Assembly (NCBI RefSeq): GCF_011065895.1
Contig: NZ_JAALCR010000010.1
Coordinates: forward strand, 62,001-126,000
Length of the DNA stretch: 64,000 nt
Origin: Paludisphaera rhizosphaerae
Lineage (GTDB): Bacteria; Planctomycetota; Planctomycetia; Isosphaerales; Isosphaeraceae
Direction of reading: 5' to 3'
A model generated the notes under the pieces. The model saw only the letters and a list, made by a program, of their open reading frames with translations. It ran no database searches and was not told where the DNA came from. This document shows positions 47,296 to 54,578 of the stretch, one piece after another (position 1 is the first letter of the stretch; every line of letters begins with the position of its first letter). The position numbers were made by a program, and so were the translations under genes.

Positions 47296-49839
47296 ATGCA
47301 ACGTCGACCCCGTTCCGGCTACGGCCGGACTTCATGGCTTGCGGCCCTCGCGATCGGCGCGGGGATTTCCATCGCCTCGGCTACGGCCGCCGACGGCCCG
47401 GCGACGATCGCCGTGCACGTCGACAAGCCCGGCACGGCCATCCCGCCCGACTTCATGGGGTTCATGACCGAGGAGATCAACCACGCCTACGACGGCGGGC
47501 TGTACGCGGAGCTGATCCAGAACCGGACGTTTCAGGATCCCGGCAACGCCCCCGGCGGGCTCCCCGTCCACTGGTCGGTCGTGGGCCAGGGGAAGGCGTC
47601 GACGGATGCGATCGAGCCCGTGAACTCGGCGCTGCCGGTCAGCCTTCGCCTGGATCTGTCTGGCGGCGAGGCCGGCGTCGCCAACGACGGTTACTGGGGC
47701 GTCCCGGTGCGGCCCGACACGCCCTACAGCGCGACGTTCTACGCCCGGGGCTCCGGCGGTTTCGCCGGCCCAGTGACGGTCTCACTCCTGACCGATGACG
47801 GGAAAACGGTCGCCTCGGCCCAATCGCAGCCCGTGACCGGTGATTGGCGGAAGCACACCATCGCACTCAAGACCGGCCCCGACGCCCCGACGACGGCGAA
47901 GGCCCGGTTCGTGCTCTCGGCGAAGGGGAGCGGCCGCGTCTCGTTCAGCTATGTCTCGCTCTTCCCGCCCACGTATCAGAACGCCCCCAACGGGCTGCGT
48001 CCCGACCTGATGAAGCTGATGGCCGAGATGCGGCCCAAGTTCATCCGGCTCCCCGGCGGCAACTACCTGGAAGGGGGACGCTTCGCCGATCGCTTCCGCT
48101 GGAAGGAGATGGTCGGCCCGCCCGATCAGCGTCCCGGCCACATGGGATGCTGGGGCTATCGCTCGTCCGACGGCTTCGGCCTGCCCGAGTTCCTCCTCTG
48201 GTGCAAGCAGCTCGGCGCGGAGCCGGTCCTTGGCGTGTTCGCGGGCTACGTCCTCAACGGCGATTACGTGAAGGCCGGGACCCCAGAAATGGACGTCTTC
48301 ACGCAGGAGGCCCTGGAGGAGATCGAGTACGTCATGGGCCCGGCCGACAGCCAGTGGGGAGCCCGACGCTCGGCCGACGGATTCCCCGAGCCGTTCGCGC
48401 TGAAGTACGTCGAGATCGGCAATGAGGACTGGTTCGACAAGTCGGGGAGCTACGACGGCCGGTTCACCCAGATCGCCAGGGCGATCCGCGCCCGCTATCC
48501 CCAGTTGAAGCTCATCGCCTCCGCGCCGGTGACCAGCTTCAAGCCCGACCTCTACGACGACCACTTCTACCGAAGCGCCCGCCAGTTGATGGGCATGGCC
48601 ACGATGTACGACCCAACGACGGCCGACTCGCCGAAGCTCTCGTTCGCCGGAGGCGGCTTCAACGGCCGCCAGCGCGACACCGCGATCAAGACGTTCGTCG
48701 GCGAGTGGGCCACGCAGGAAGGCCGGCCGACGCCGACGCTCAACGCCGGCCTGGCCGATGCCGCCTTCATCATGGGGATGGAGAAGAACTCCGACGCCGT
48801 GGTGATGGAGTGTTACGCGCCCCTGCTGGTGAACGTGAACCCCGCCGATCCGGGCAAGGGGTATCCGAAGGGCTGGCAGTGGAACACGAACCTGATCGGC
48901 TACGACGCTCTGCATAGCTTTGGCTCGCCCAGCTACCACGCGCAGGTGATGCTCGCTCAGAACAAGGGGGACGTCGTCCTGCCGACCGAGTTCACCGCCC
49001 CGACCTCATCGCCGAGCGCCGAGGCGTCTCGCGGCGGGATCGGGCTGGGCTCATGGCACACGGACGTCGAGTACACCGACCTGAGCGTCACGGCCCCGGA
49101 CGGTCGAGTGCTGATGGCCCCGGACCAGACCGGCGAGTGGCGGTCCAGCGGCGGTCCCTGGAACTCGCGAGGACGCGTCGTCGCCCCCGCCCGGAAGGAC
49201 GCGGAGACCTGGGCGTTCACCGGAGATCCCGGCTGGACCGATTACACGATCCGCGTGAAGGCCCGCAAGAACGCCGGTCGCGAGGGGTTCATCGTGATCT
49301 GGCACGCGGTCGGCGAGGACGAATACCGCTGGTGGAACATCGGCGGCTGGGGGAACACAGAGGCCCGCTGCGAGGCCGCGAACAGCCTTGGCGGTCGCGA
49401 TCCGTACGGTCCCAGCGCCCCCTTCCGCGTCGAAGCCGGACGCTGGTACGACCTACGCCTGGAAGTCGCCGGGCGTCGCGTCCGAGGCTACATCGACGAC
49501 AAGCTGGTGACCGACGTCACGTCTGAACCAAGCGCGGCCTCGATCGCCGCCTTCACGACGGCGACTTACGACAAGGCCGATCGCACGGTGATCGTGAAGT
49601 TCGTCAACGCCGGCGCGTCGCCGCTGGACGCCCGCGTCGAGCTTCGCGGAGTCTCTCGCGTTGAGCCGGAGGGGACCGCGCTGGTGATCTCGGGCGAGCC
49701 CGGGGCGGTCAACTCGGTCGACGAGCCGCTGAAGGTCGCCCCCCGGCGCGAGGCCGTTAGTGGGGCGTCGACCTCCTTCGTCCGGACGTTCCCGGCGCAC
49801 TCGTTGACGGTCCTGCGGCTGAAGGCGACGGCTCCGTGA
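47296..49839 (+). CDS. exported GH51 alpha-L-arabinofuranosidase with concanavalin-like insert
   Basis: An 847-residue secreted enzyme that removes alpha-L-arabinofuranosyl side chains from plant polysaccharides such as arabinoxylan. After a signal peptide (WLAALAIGAGISIASATAA) the GH51 start is DFMGFMTEEINHAYDGGLYAELIQNRTF. A CBM-like sandwich (about 110-210) precedes the barrel (IRLPGGNYLEGG). The acid/base Glu is in YVEIGNEDWFDK (about residue 377) and the nucleophile Glu in FVGEWATQEG (about 470). Between about 570 and 740 a concanavalin-type domain appears (GWTDYTIRVKARKNAGREGFIVIWHAVGEDEYRWWNIG), inserted before the C-terminal arabinofuranosidase beta domain. ATG at 47296 is preceded by AGGGAG. 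It directly follows the oxidoreductase gene. Confidence 0.93.
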   Translation: MQRRPRSGYGRTSWLAALAIGAGISIASATAADGPATIAVHVDKPGTAIPPDFMGFMTEEINHAYDGGLYAELIQNRTFQDPGNAPGGLPVHWSVVGQGKASTDAIEPVNSALPVSLRLDLSGGEAGVANDGYWGVPVRPDTPYSATFYARGSGGFAGPVTVSLLTDDGKTVASAQSQPVTGDWRKHTIALKTGPDAPTTAKARFVLSAKGSGRVSFSYVSLFPPTYQNAPNGLRPDLMKLMAEMRPKFIRLPGGNYLEGGRFADRFRWKEMVGPPDQRPGHMGCWGYRSSDGFGLPEFLLWCKQLGAEPVLGVFAGYVLNGDYVKAGTPEMDVFTQEALEEIEYVMGPADSQWGARRSADGFPEPFALKYVEIGNEDWFDKSGSYDGRFTQIARAIRARYPQLKLIASAPVTSFKPDLYDDHFYRSARQLMGMATMYDPTTADSPKLSFAGGGFNGRQRDTAIKTFVGEWATQEGRPTPTLNAGLADAAFIMGMEKNSDAVVMECYAPLLVNVNPADPGKGYPKGWQWNTNLIGYDALHSFGSPSYHAQVMLAQNKGDVVLPTEFTAPTSSPSAEASRGGIGLGSWHTDVEYTDLSVTAPDGRVLMAPDQTGEWRSSGGPWNSRGRVVAPARKDAETWAFTGDPGWTDYTIRVKARKNAGREGFIVIWHAVGEDEYRWWNIGGWGNTEARCEAANSLGGRDPYGPSAPFRVEAGRWYDLRLEVAGRRVRGYIDDKLVTDVTSEPSAASIAAFTTATYDKADRTVIVKFVNAGASPLDARVELRGVSRVEPEGTALVISGEPGAVNSVDEPLKVAPRREAVSGASTSFVRTFPAHSLTVLRLKATAP

Positions 49840-49854
49840 CGAGATTGTCTCAAC

Positions 49855-50241
49855 GGCCTTCCCCCCTCGCGGGGGAAGGTGGCCCGCGGGGCAATACTGC
49901 TCGGCTCGACTTGCATATAAGCCATCGGAGGCGATTGCCTCCCTTCTCCCCTGGTGGGAGAAGGTGCCCCGTAGGGGCGGATGAGGGGGGTCATAACCGT
50001 CGGCGGACGTTGGGATCCCCCTCATCCGGCCTTCGGCCACCTTCTCCCACCAGGGGAGAAGGGAGGTTTCCATCGCTTCTTCTGAAGCTCAATTCCCGTG
50101 CCGAACAGTATTGGCCCGAAGGGCCGGATGAGGGGGGATCGGCATCGCTTTGAAGTCGCGACTTTGGATGCGGATCCGGCGGCGGTCGTCCCCCTCATCT
50201 GATCGCTTCGCGATCTGTCTTCCCCCGCGAGGGGGGAAGAC
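49855..50241. repeat. palindromic repeat split by a nested second repeat
   Basis: Outer arm 1 starts at 49855 (GGCCTTCCCCCCTCGCGGG type) and resumes at 50115-50140 (GGCCCGAAGGGCCGGATGAG). Outer arm 2 lies at 50188-50241. Together they form one palindromic unit like that at 5549-5700, except that about 230 bases (49886-50118) interrupt arm 1 at its small inner hairpin. Confidence 0.8.
49886..50118. mobile_element. MITE-like insert with short terminal inverted repeats
   Basis: The segment that splits the outer repeat has ends GGGCAATACTGCTCGGC (about 49889-49905) and GCCGAACAGTATTGGCCC (about 50101-50118), inverted with one or two differences. Inside is a full second palindrome (49938-49991 and 50016-50070) of the CTCCCTTCTCCCCTGGTGGG arm type. 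No coding capacity, so any movement would need a transposase in trans. Confidence 0.6.
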
Positions 50242-50271
50242 TGTCTCTCTTCGTTCCGAACAACGTTGGGA

Positions 50272-50967
50272 TCACGTCCCCGGTTTCGGCGGCGTTGCCT
50301 CGAAGACGCCGACGGGCCGGGGCGTTTGCTCGTCGCCCACGTTCCAGCGGGAGAAGCTGACGGCCCAGCCGGCGGCTTCCAGGGATTCGAGGAACGCGAA
50401 GCCGGGGGGGCGGAATGGGTCGGCCAGGAGGACCCGGCCGCGCGGGGTGAGGTTGGTCTCGAGGATCTTGCGGATGTGAGGGTGGATCGAGTCGCCGTAG
50501 AGGACGTCGGCGGCGAGGATCCAGTCGTAGCGGGCGGTCTCGGTCCATTCAGTCCAGTCGGCCTCGCGGTGTTCGATGTCGGTCTGGCGGTTGCGATCGG
50601 CGTTGATCCGGCAGACGTGCAGGGCCAACGCCTCGCGATCCGTCTGGACGACCCGCGCGCCGAGGGTCGAGGCGACGATCCCTGGCAGGCCCACGCCGGC
50701 TCCCAACTCCAGGACGCTCCGGCCGCGGAACTCGCCCGGCCGGGCGGCGACCTCGTGCGCCAGGGCGATCGCCGAGGGCCAGAGCGACACCCCGTACGGC
50801 AGTCGGTTCGTCTTGCGGACGATCGCGCGGGTCTCGTCTTCCTCCGTCAGCACGGCTCCGACGTGCAGCACCGGCCACTCGCGGCCCTCGCGACGCAGGC
50901 GGTATTCCAGGAGCGGGAACTTCCCGGCCGTGGTGTCCAGCACCGTCGGCGCGTCCGTCTCAGCCAT
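50272..50967 (-). CDS. class I SAM-dependent methyltransferase (Methyltransf_16-like)
   Basis: A 231-residue methyltransferase of the lysine methyltransferase-like family (METTL21/NNT1 type). Motif I is VLELGAGVGLPGIVASTLGARVVQTDRE (Gly-rich SAM site and acidic ribose binder), the pre-motif is LPYGVSLWPSAIALAHEV, and the post-motif YDWILAADVLYGDSIHPHIRKIL holds the ADVLY signature. These fit a protein or small-molecule N-methyltransferase. The N-terminus has TTAGKFPLLEYRLRREGREWPVLHVG. Of two adjacent ATGs the second (50967) has better spacing from GGGAGG. It stands alone, divergent from the transglutaminase gene, and its 3' end lies next to the repeat cluster. Substrate unknown. Confidence 0.85.
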   Translation of the reverse strand: MAETDAPTVLDTTAGKFPLLEYRLRREGREWPVLHVGAVLTEEDETRAIVRKTNRLPYGVSLWPSAIALAHEVAARPGEFRGRSVLELGAGVGLPGIVASTLGARVVQTDREALALHVCRINADRNRQTDIEHREADWTEWTETARYDWILAADVLYGDSIHPHIRKILETNLTPRGRVLLADPFRPPGFAFLESLEAAGWAVSFSRWNVGDEQTPRPVGVFEATPPKPGT

Positions 50968-51012
50968 CATTCCTCCCGTTCGAAACTCCGCGACTTCGGG
51001 CCGATATTGTAC

Positions 51013-51040
51013 TTAAGAGCCCATCGTGCCGCGCTATAAT
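51013..51040 (+). promoter_or_regulatory. probable promoter of the transglutaminase gene
   Basis: A perfect -10 hexamer TATAAT (51035-51040) with TTAAGA (51013-51018) 16 bases upstream as the -35. It lies 43 bases before the ATG at 51083. Confidence 0.55.
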
Positions 51041-51082
51041 GGCCTAATTGACGACGACGCGTGAGCCGAAGGGACCCTGTTC

Positions 51083-51868
51083 ATGCTGCTTTCCGTCCGC
51101 GCCGCCGCGTCCTACCAGTTGCCCGCCGATACGTTCGTCCTTCTGATGGTCGAGCCTCCCCTGCAGGGGCTGACGCATTGCGTTCGCGACGAACATCTGG
51201 CGACCACGCCGACGAACCTCTCCGAGCTTCGCGCCGACATCTTCGCCAACCCCGAGCGTCGTCTGCTGGCTCCGGCGGGGACGTTTTCGTTCGAGTTCAC
51301 GGCGACGATCGAGTCGCAGCCCAACGTGCCGCCGCCGGTCGACGCGATCGAGCACGCGCCGCAGGACATCCCGGCGGACGCCATGATGTACACGCTCCCT
51401 TCGCGCTATTGCCAGTCGGACCTCCTCTCCCGCATGGCGCAGAGCGAGTTCGGCGGCATTCAGCCGGGGGGAGAGCGGGTTCTGAAAGTCGCCGAATGGG
51501 TCCGCCGTCACGTCGAATACCGTTATGGGACGACAGACGCGATGACCTCGGCCTACGACACGGCGACGGAGCGCATCGGCGTCTGCCGCGACTTCGCCCA
51601 TCTGACCATCGCCTTCTGCCGGGCGCTCGGCGTCCCGGCTCGGTACGTTTCGGGCTACGCCCTGGGGTTGGAACCGCCCGACTTCCACGGCTACGTCCAG
51701 GTGTATCTCGGCGGGGCCTGGTGGAACGTCGACGCGACGTTCGACGGCGTCCGCCCGGCGCTCGTTCCGATCGCCGTCGGCCGCGACGCCGCCGACGTGG
51801 CCATGACCACCCTCTGGGGGGCGGCCAAGCTGAACGAACAAACGGTCGAGGTAAAGGAGGCCCAATGA
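51083..51868 (+). CDS. transglutaminase-like family protein
   Basis: A 261-residue protein of the bacterial transglutaminase-like superfamily. The C-terminal core has the Cys-His-Asp triad: RIGVCRDFAHLTIAFCRALGVPARYVSGYALG (Cys), DFHGYVQVYLGGAWWNVDATFDG (His and Asp). The N-terminal half is the beta-sandwich typical of this subgroup (SVRAAASYQLPADTFVLLMVEPP, FSFEFTATIESQPN). Members are mostly peptidases or cross-linkers acting on proteins or peptidoglycan peptides. No signal peptide is apparent, so it is probably cytoplasmic. It overlaps or abuts the following gene with AAAGGAGG in its last codons, so they are cotranscribed. Confidence 0.92.
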   Translation: MLLSVRAAASYQLPADTFVLLMVEPPLQGLTHCVRDEHLATTPTNLSELRADIFANPERRLLAPAGTFSFEFTATIESQPNVPPPVDAIEHAPQDIPADAMMYTLPSRYCQSDLLSRMAQSEFGGIQPGGERVLKVAEWVRRHVEYRYGTTDAMTSAYDTATERIGVCRDFAHLTIAFCRALGVPARYVSGYALGLEPPDFHGYVQVYLGGAWWNVDATFDGVRPALVPIAVGRDAADVAMTTLWGAAKLNEQTVEVKEAQ

Positions 51869-52437
51869 TGAGCGAGGATCGAATCGGCGAAGTCGCCGCC
51901 AAACACGGGTTCAGCCGCGAGGCCGCGCAAGCACTTTACAACGCCTTGAAGAAGGGGCCGATGGCGCAGTTCGACCACCCTGAACTCGGCGGGTTGGGTC
52001 AGTGGATGCCCGGCATGATCCAGATCGGCAAGATGTTCGACTCAGCCTTGAAAAGCCGCGTGGCTTCCCTGGCCGCGGACCTGGAGGCCCTGATCCGAGA
52101 GGGCGGCCCAGCGCCCGGAGCATCGGCGTCGATGAGGCCCATGGAACCCATGCGTCCGATGGAGCCCATGAAGCCTATCGAGGCCTGGTGGCCGGAGGAA
52201 TTCGGCCGTCCCAACGCGGCCGGCGGCCAGGACGACGTGCTTTACGCCTATTTCGCTGGGCTTCGCCGCTTGGTCGTCCGTCGCGGCGCCCAGACGACCA
52301 TTTACGACACGGGCGATCACCAGATCGGCGGCGTCTCTCAGCAGCAGGGGAGCGACCGTCGCGACGTCCTCTTCACCAGCCAGCACGGATCCGTGCCGCT
52401 GTCGAGCCTGAAGGTCGTCCCGCCGCCAGGGGGCTGA
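51868..52437 (+). CDS. hypothetical protein with Met-Pro repeat
   Basis: A 189-residue protein of unknown function. The N-terminal part is helical (DRIGEVAAKHGFSREAAQALYNALKKG, QFDHPELGGLGQWMPGMIQIGKMFDSALKSRVASLAADL). Residues about 89-102 carry a short repeat MRPMEPMRPMEPMKPIE, and the C-terminal half is beta-type (DDVLYAYFAGLRRLVVRRGAQTTIYDTGDHQIGGVSQQQ ... DVLFTSQHGSVPLSSLKVV). This beta part has the size of a PH-like or SHOCT-linked domain, but I cannot name it. Start: ATG at 51868 has AAAGGAGG 7 nt upstream, while ATG at 51865 also fits. Cotranscribed with the transglutaminase, so it may be its accessory. Confidence 0.78.
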   Translation: MSEDRIGEVAAKHGFSREAAQALYNALKKGPMAQFDHPELGGLGQWMPGMIQIGKMFDSALKSRVASLAADLEALIREGGPAPGASASMRPMEPMRPMEPMKPIEAWWPEEFGRPNAAGGQDDVLYAYFAGLRRLVVRRGAQTTIYDTGDHQIGGVSQQQGSDRRDVLFTSQHGSVPLSSLKVVPPPGG

Positions 52438-52455
52438 GCTCGGGCGCCTTGCGCG

Positions 52456-52857
52456 TCAGCCCGACTCCGCCGTGGGCCCGCACGCGGCCGACGGGTTGGG
52501 GAAGGCGTGGGCGTCGTCGTGCTCATGACCCTCCGCGCGGTCCAGGCAGGCGAAGTCTTTTTCCAGCACCACCCGGACCGATCCCCCTTCGACGGCCTGC
52601 TCGTGATCGAACCCGATGCGATCGGTCGCGGCCCACGCGCGGACGTCCTCCGGGTCGATCGTGACGACCAACCGACCCTCGGAGTACGAGGCGGTCGGCT
52701 TTCCTCTCGGCGCCGAAGCCGCTTCGACCGCGTAGCGGAACTCCGCCCCAGGCCCGAACCGCAGCGCGTCTTCGATTCCGCCTCGCTCGGCGAGCCCGCC
52801 CAGGTCGCGCCGGTCCAACCGGATCCGGATCGAGTTCCCCTTGAGACGCAGCTTCAT
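52456..52857 (-). CDS. conserved hypothetical protein (DUF7009-like)
   Basis: A 133-residue protein. The start MKLRLKGNSIRIRLDRRDLGGLAERGGIEDALRFGPGAEFRYAVEA and the tail VRVVLEKDFACLDRAEGHEHDDAHAFPNPSAACG, with EKDFACL and an Asp-Ala-Phe-Pro-Asn-Pro segment, match a family of small conserved proteins of unknown function found in Bacteroidetes and Planctomycetes. The His/Asp/Cys-rich end could bind a metal. GGGGGA stands 7 nt before the second ATG, which I use. It converges with the Met-Pro gene. No function can be given. Confidence 0.82.
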   Translation of the reverse strand: MKLRLKGNSIRIRLDRRDLGGLAERGGIEDALRFGPGAEFRYAVEAASAPRGKPTASYSEGRLVVTIDPEDVRAWAATDRIGFDHEQAVEGGSVRVVLEKDFACLDRAEGHEHDDAHAFPNPSAACGPTAESG

Positions 52858-52960
52858 CATTCGATCCCCCGGCGGCGTCCCGAAACAGGAAGTCGCCCGT
52901 AGGAATTATAGCGAGCGAGGACGATCGGGCGGAGAGTCCGCTTAATTCATACGGGCGAGG

Positions 52961-52990
52961 TTCGCCCCAGGTCGACGAAGCTGATATAAT
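52961..52990 (+). promoter_or_regulatory. possible promoter of the PRTase gene
   Basis: TATAAT (52985-52990) is a perfect -10; the best -35 is TTCGCC (52961-52966) with an 18-base spacer, which is weak. The leader to the ATG at 53151 is about 155 bases and holds no clear structure. Confidence 0.4.
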
Positions 52991-53150
52991 GAGGCGTCGT
53001 TTGCGAGGCGTTCGCCGATCCGAGGATCGGCGATTCGTCGGTCCCGTTCAGAGCGGGTCATTGTTCACGGTGATCTCCTTCCCGCGGCGTTGCGTGGGGA
53101 GTCAGGTCGCCCCCCCTTGCATCGGTCGGAGGGACCGAAGGAGGCGGGCG

Positions 53151-53828
53151 ATGTCTCGTCAGGTTTTCCGCGATCGGAGAGAGGCGGGGCGAGTCCTCGC
53201 CGAGTCTCTTTCGAAATACGCCGGACGTTCCGACGTGTTGGTTCTGGGGCTGCCGCGCGGCGGCGTGCCGGTGGCGTATGAGGCGGCCCACGCCCTGGGA
53301 GCGCCGCTCGACGTGTTCCTGGTCCGCAAGCTCGGCGTACCGGGTCATGAGGAGCTGGCCTTCGGCGCATTGGCGTCGGGGGGCGTTCGGCTGCTGAATC
53401 GAGACGTCGTCGAGGCCCTGCGGATCCAGCCGCAGGTCGTCGAGGCGGTCACGAAGATGGAGGCGACCGAGTTGGGACGTCGCGAGCGGCAGTATCGCGA
53501 CGACCGCCCCGCGCCCGAGGTGCGAGACAGGACCGTCATTCTGATCGACGACGGCCTGGCCACCGGAGCGAGCATGCGCGCGGCCGTCGCCGCGTTGAAA
53601 CGAATGGGGCCGGCGAGGGTCGTGGTCGCCGTCCCCGTCGCGGCTCGTCAAACGGTTGACGAGATGTCCCACGAGGTCGACGAGATCGTTTGCGCGAGAA
53701 CTCCGGAGCCGTTCCAGGCGGTCGGCCTTTGGTACGCCGACTTCAGCCAGACGAGCGACGCGGAGGTGAGTGAATTGCTTCGACAGGCGGAGCGAGAGCA
53801 AGAAGCGGCCCGGACGGCGTCCCGCTGA
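53151..53828 (+). CDS. phosphoribosyltransferase family protein
   Basis: A 225-residue type I phosphoribosyltransferase. The PRPP-binding loop is VILIDDGLATGASMRAAVAALKRMG, and the N-terminal part has VLVLGLPRGGVPVAYEAAHALGAPLDVFLVRKLGVPGHEELAFGALASGG, the pattern of this uncharacterised PRTase subgroup. The C-terminal extension (FQAVGLWYADFSQTSDAEVSELL) is typical of members linked to erythromycin-esterase-like proteins, where the two are sometimes one polypeptide. The start ATG at 53151 follows GAAGGAGGCGGG. The hydrolase and esterase genes come next, spaced 46 and 38 nt, so a three-gene operon is likely. The physiological base or substrate is not known. Confidence 0.9.
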   Translation: MSRQVFRDRREAGRVLAESLSKYAGRSDVLVLGLPRGGVPVAYEAAHALGAPLDVFLVRKLGVPGHEELAFGALASGGVRLLNRDVVEALRIQPQVVEAVTKMEATELGRRERQYRDDRPAPEVRDRTVILIDDGLATGASMRAAVAALKRMGPARVVVAVPVAARQTVDEMSHEVDEIVCARTPEPFQAVGLWYADFSQTSDAEVSELLRQAEREQEAARTASR

Positions 53829-53874
53829 GCGCGGCGTTCGGGGGTGAGATGGATTTCAGCCAGGAGTTGATTCG

Positions 53875-54540
53875 ATGATTCAGACCATCGACGGCGTGCA
53901 GACGATCCCCGTCCAGATCCCCGCCGTGGGCGTCATGTTGGAGGGCGACCTGGCGGTTCCGCCGGACGCGCGCGGAGCGGTCCTGTTTGCGCACGGCAGC
54001 GGCAGCGGCCGGTTCAGCGAACGCAACCGAGCCGTCGCCGCGACGCTCCAGGCGGCGGGGTTCGCCACCCTGCTGTTCGACCTGCTCACGGCGGCCGAGG
54101 AACGCGAAGAACGATACACCCGCCATCTGCGGTTCGACATCGACCTGCTGATCGGCCGGCTGGTGGCCGCGACCGAGTGGATCGAACGTCGTCCGGAGAC
54201 GGTCGGCCTGAAGCTCGGCTACTTCGGGGCGAGCACCGGCGGCGCTGCGGCCCTGGGGGCGGCGGCTGAGCGTCCCGAGGTCGCCGCCGTCGTCTCGCGC
54301 GGCGGTCGACCCGACCTCACGCCCGACGCCTCGCTGTTCGCGGTCCAGGCGCCGACGCTGCTGATCGTCGGCGGCGACGACCGCCAGGTGCTGGCCCTGA
54401 ACCGACGGACCATGGCCCGGATGAGGGCCCCCGTCGCCCTGGAGATCGTCCCCGGGGCGACCCATCTCTTCGAAGAACCGGGCGCTCTGGATCAGGTCGC
54501 CCGGCTGGCTCGCGAGTGGTTCGAGACCTATCTCCGGTAA
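53875..54540 (+). CDS. alpha/beta hydrolase (dienelactone hydrolase-like)
   Basis: A 221-residue alpha/beta hydrolase. The oxyanion-hole region is ARGAVLFAHGSGSGRFSERN, the nucleophile elbow is FGASTGG (Gly-x-Ser-x-Gly variant with Ser near residue 121), the acid is in LLIVGGDD and the His in ATHLFEEPG, so the triad appears complete. The HGSGSG motif is characteristic of the hydrolases that sit next to PRTases. It is the middle gene of the PRTase-hydrolase-Ere trio. Substrate unknown. The ATG at 53875 has CAGGAG upstream. Confidence 0.9.
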   Translation: MIQTIDGVQTIPVQIPAVGVMLEGDLAVPPDARGAVLFAHGSGSGRFSERNRAVAATLQAAGFATLLFDLLTAAEEREERYTRHLRFDIDLLIGRLVAATEWIERRPETVGLKLGYFGASTGGAAALGAAAERPEVAAVVSRGGRPDLTPDASLFAVQAPTLLIVGGDDRQVLALNRRTMARMRAPVALEIVPGATHLFEEPGALDQVARLAREWFETYLR

Positions 54541-54578
54541 GGCCTGAGCGGTCGGCCGGAGTGGAAGGAGAGGGAGTC

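Noticed and set aside
49855-50241. Repeat cluster as a possible CRISPR array
   Set aside because: Units are inverted palindromes of different spacing and subtypes, with no uniform direct repeats and spacers and no cas genes nearby.
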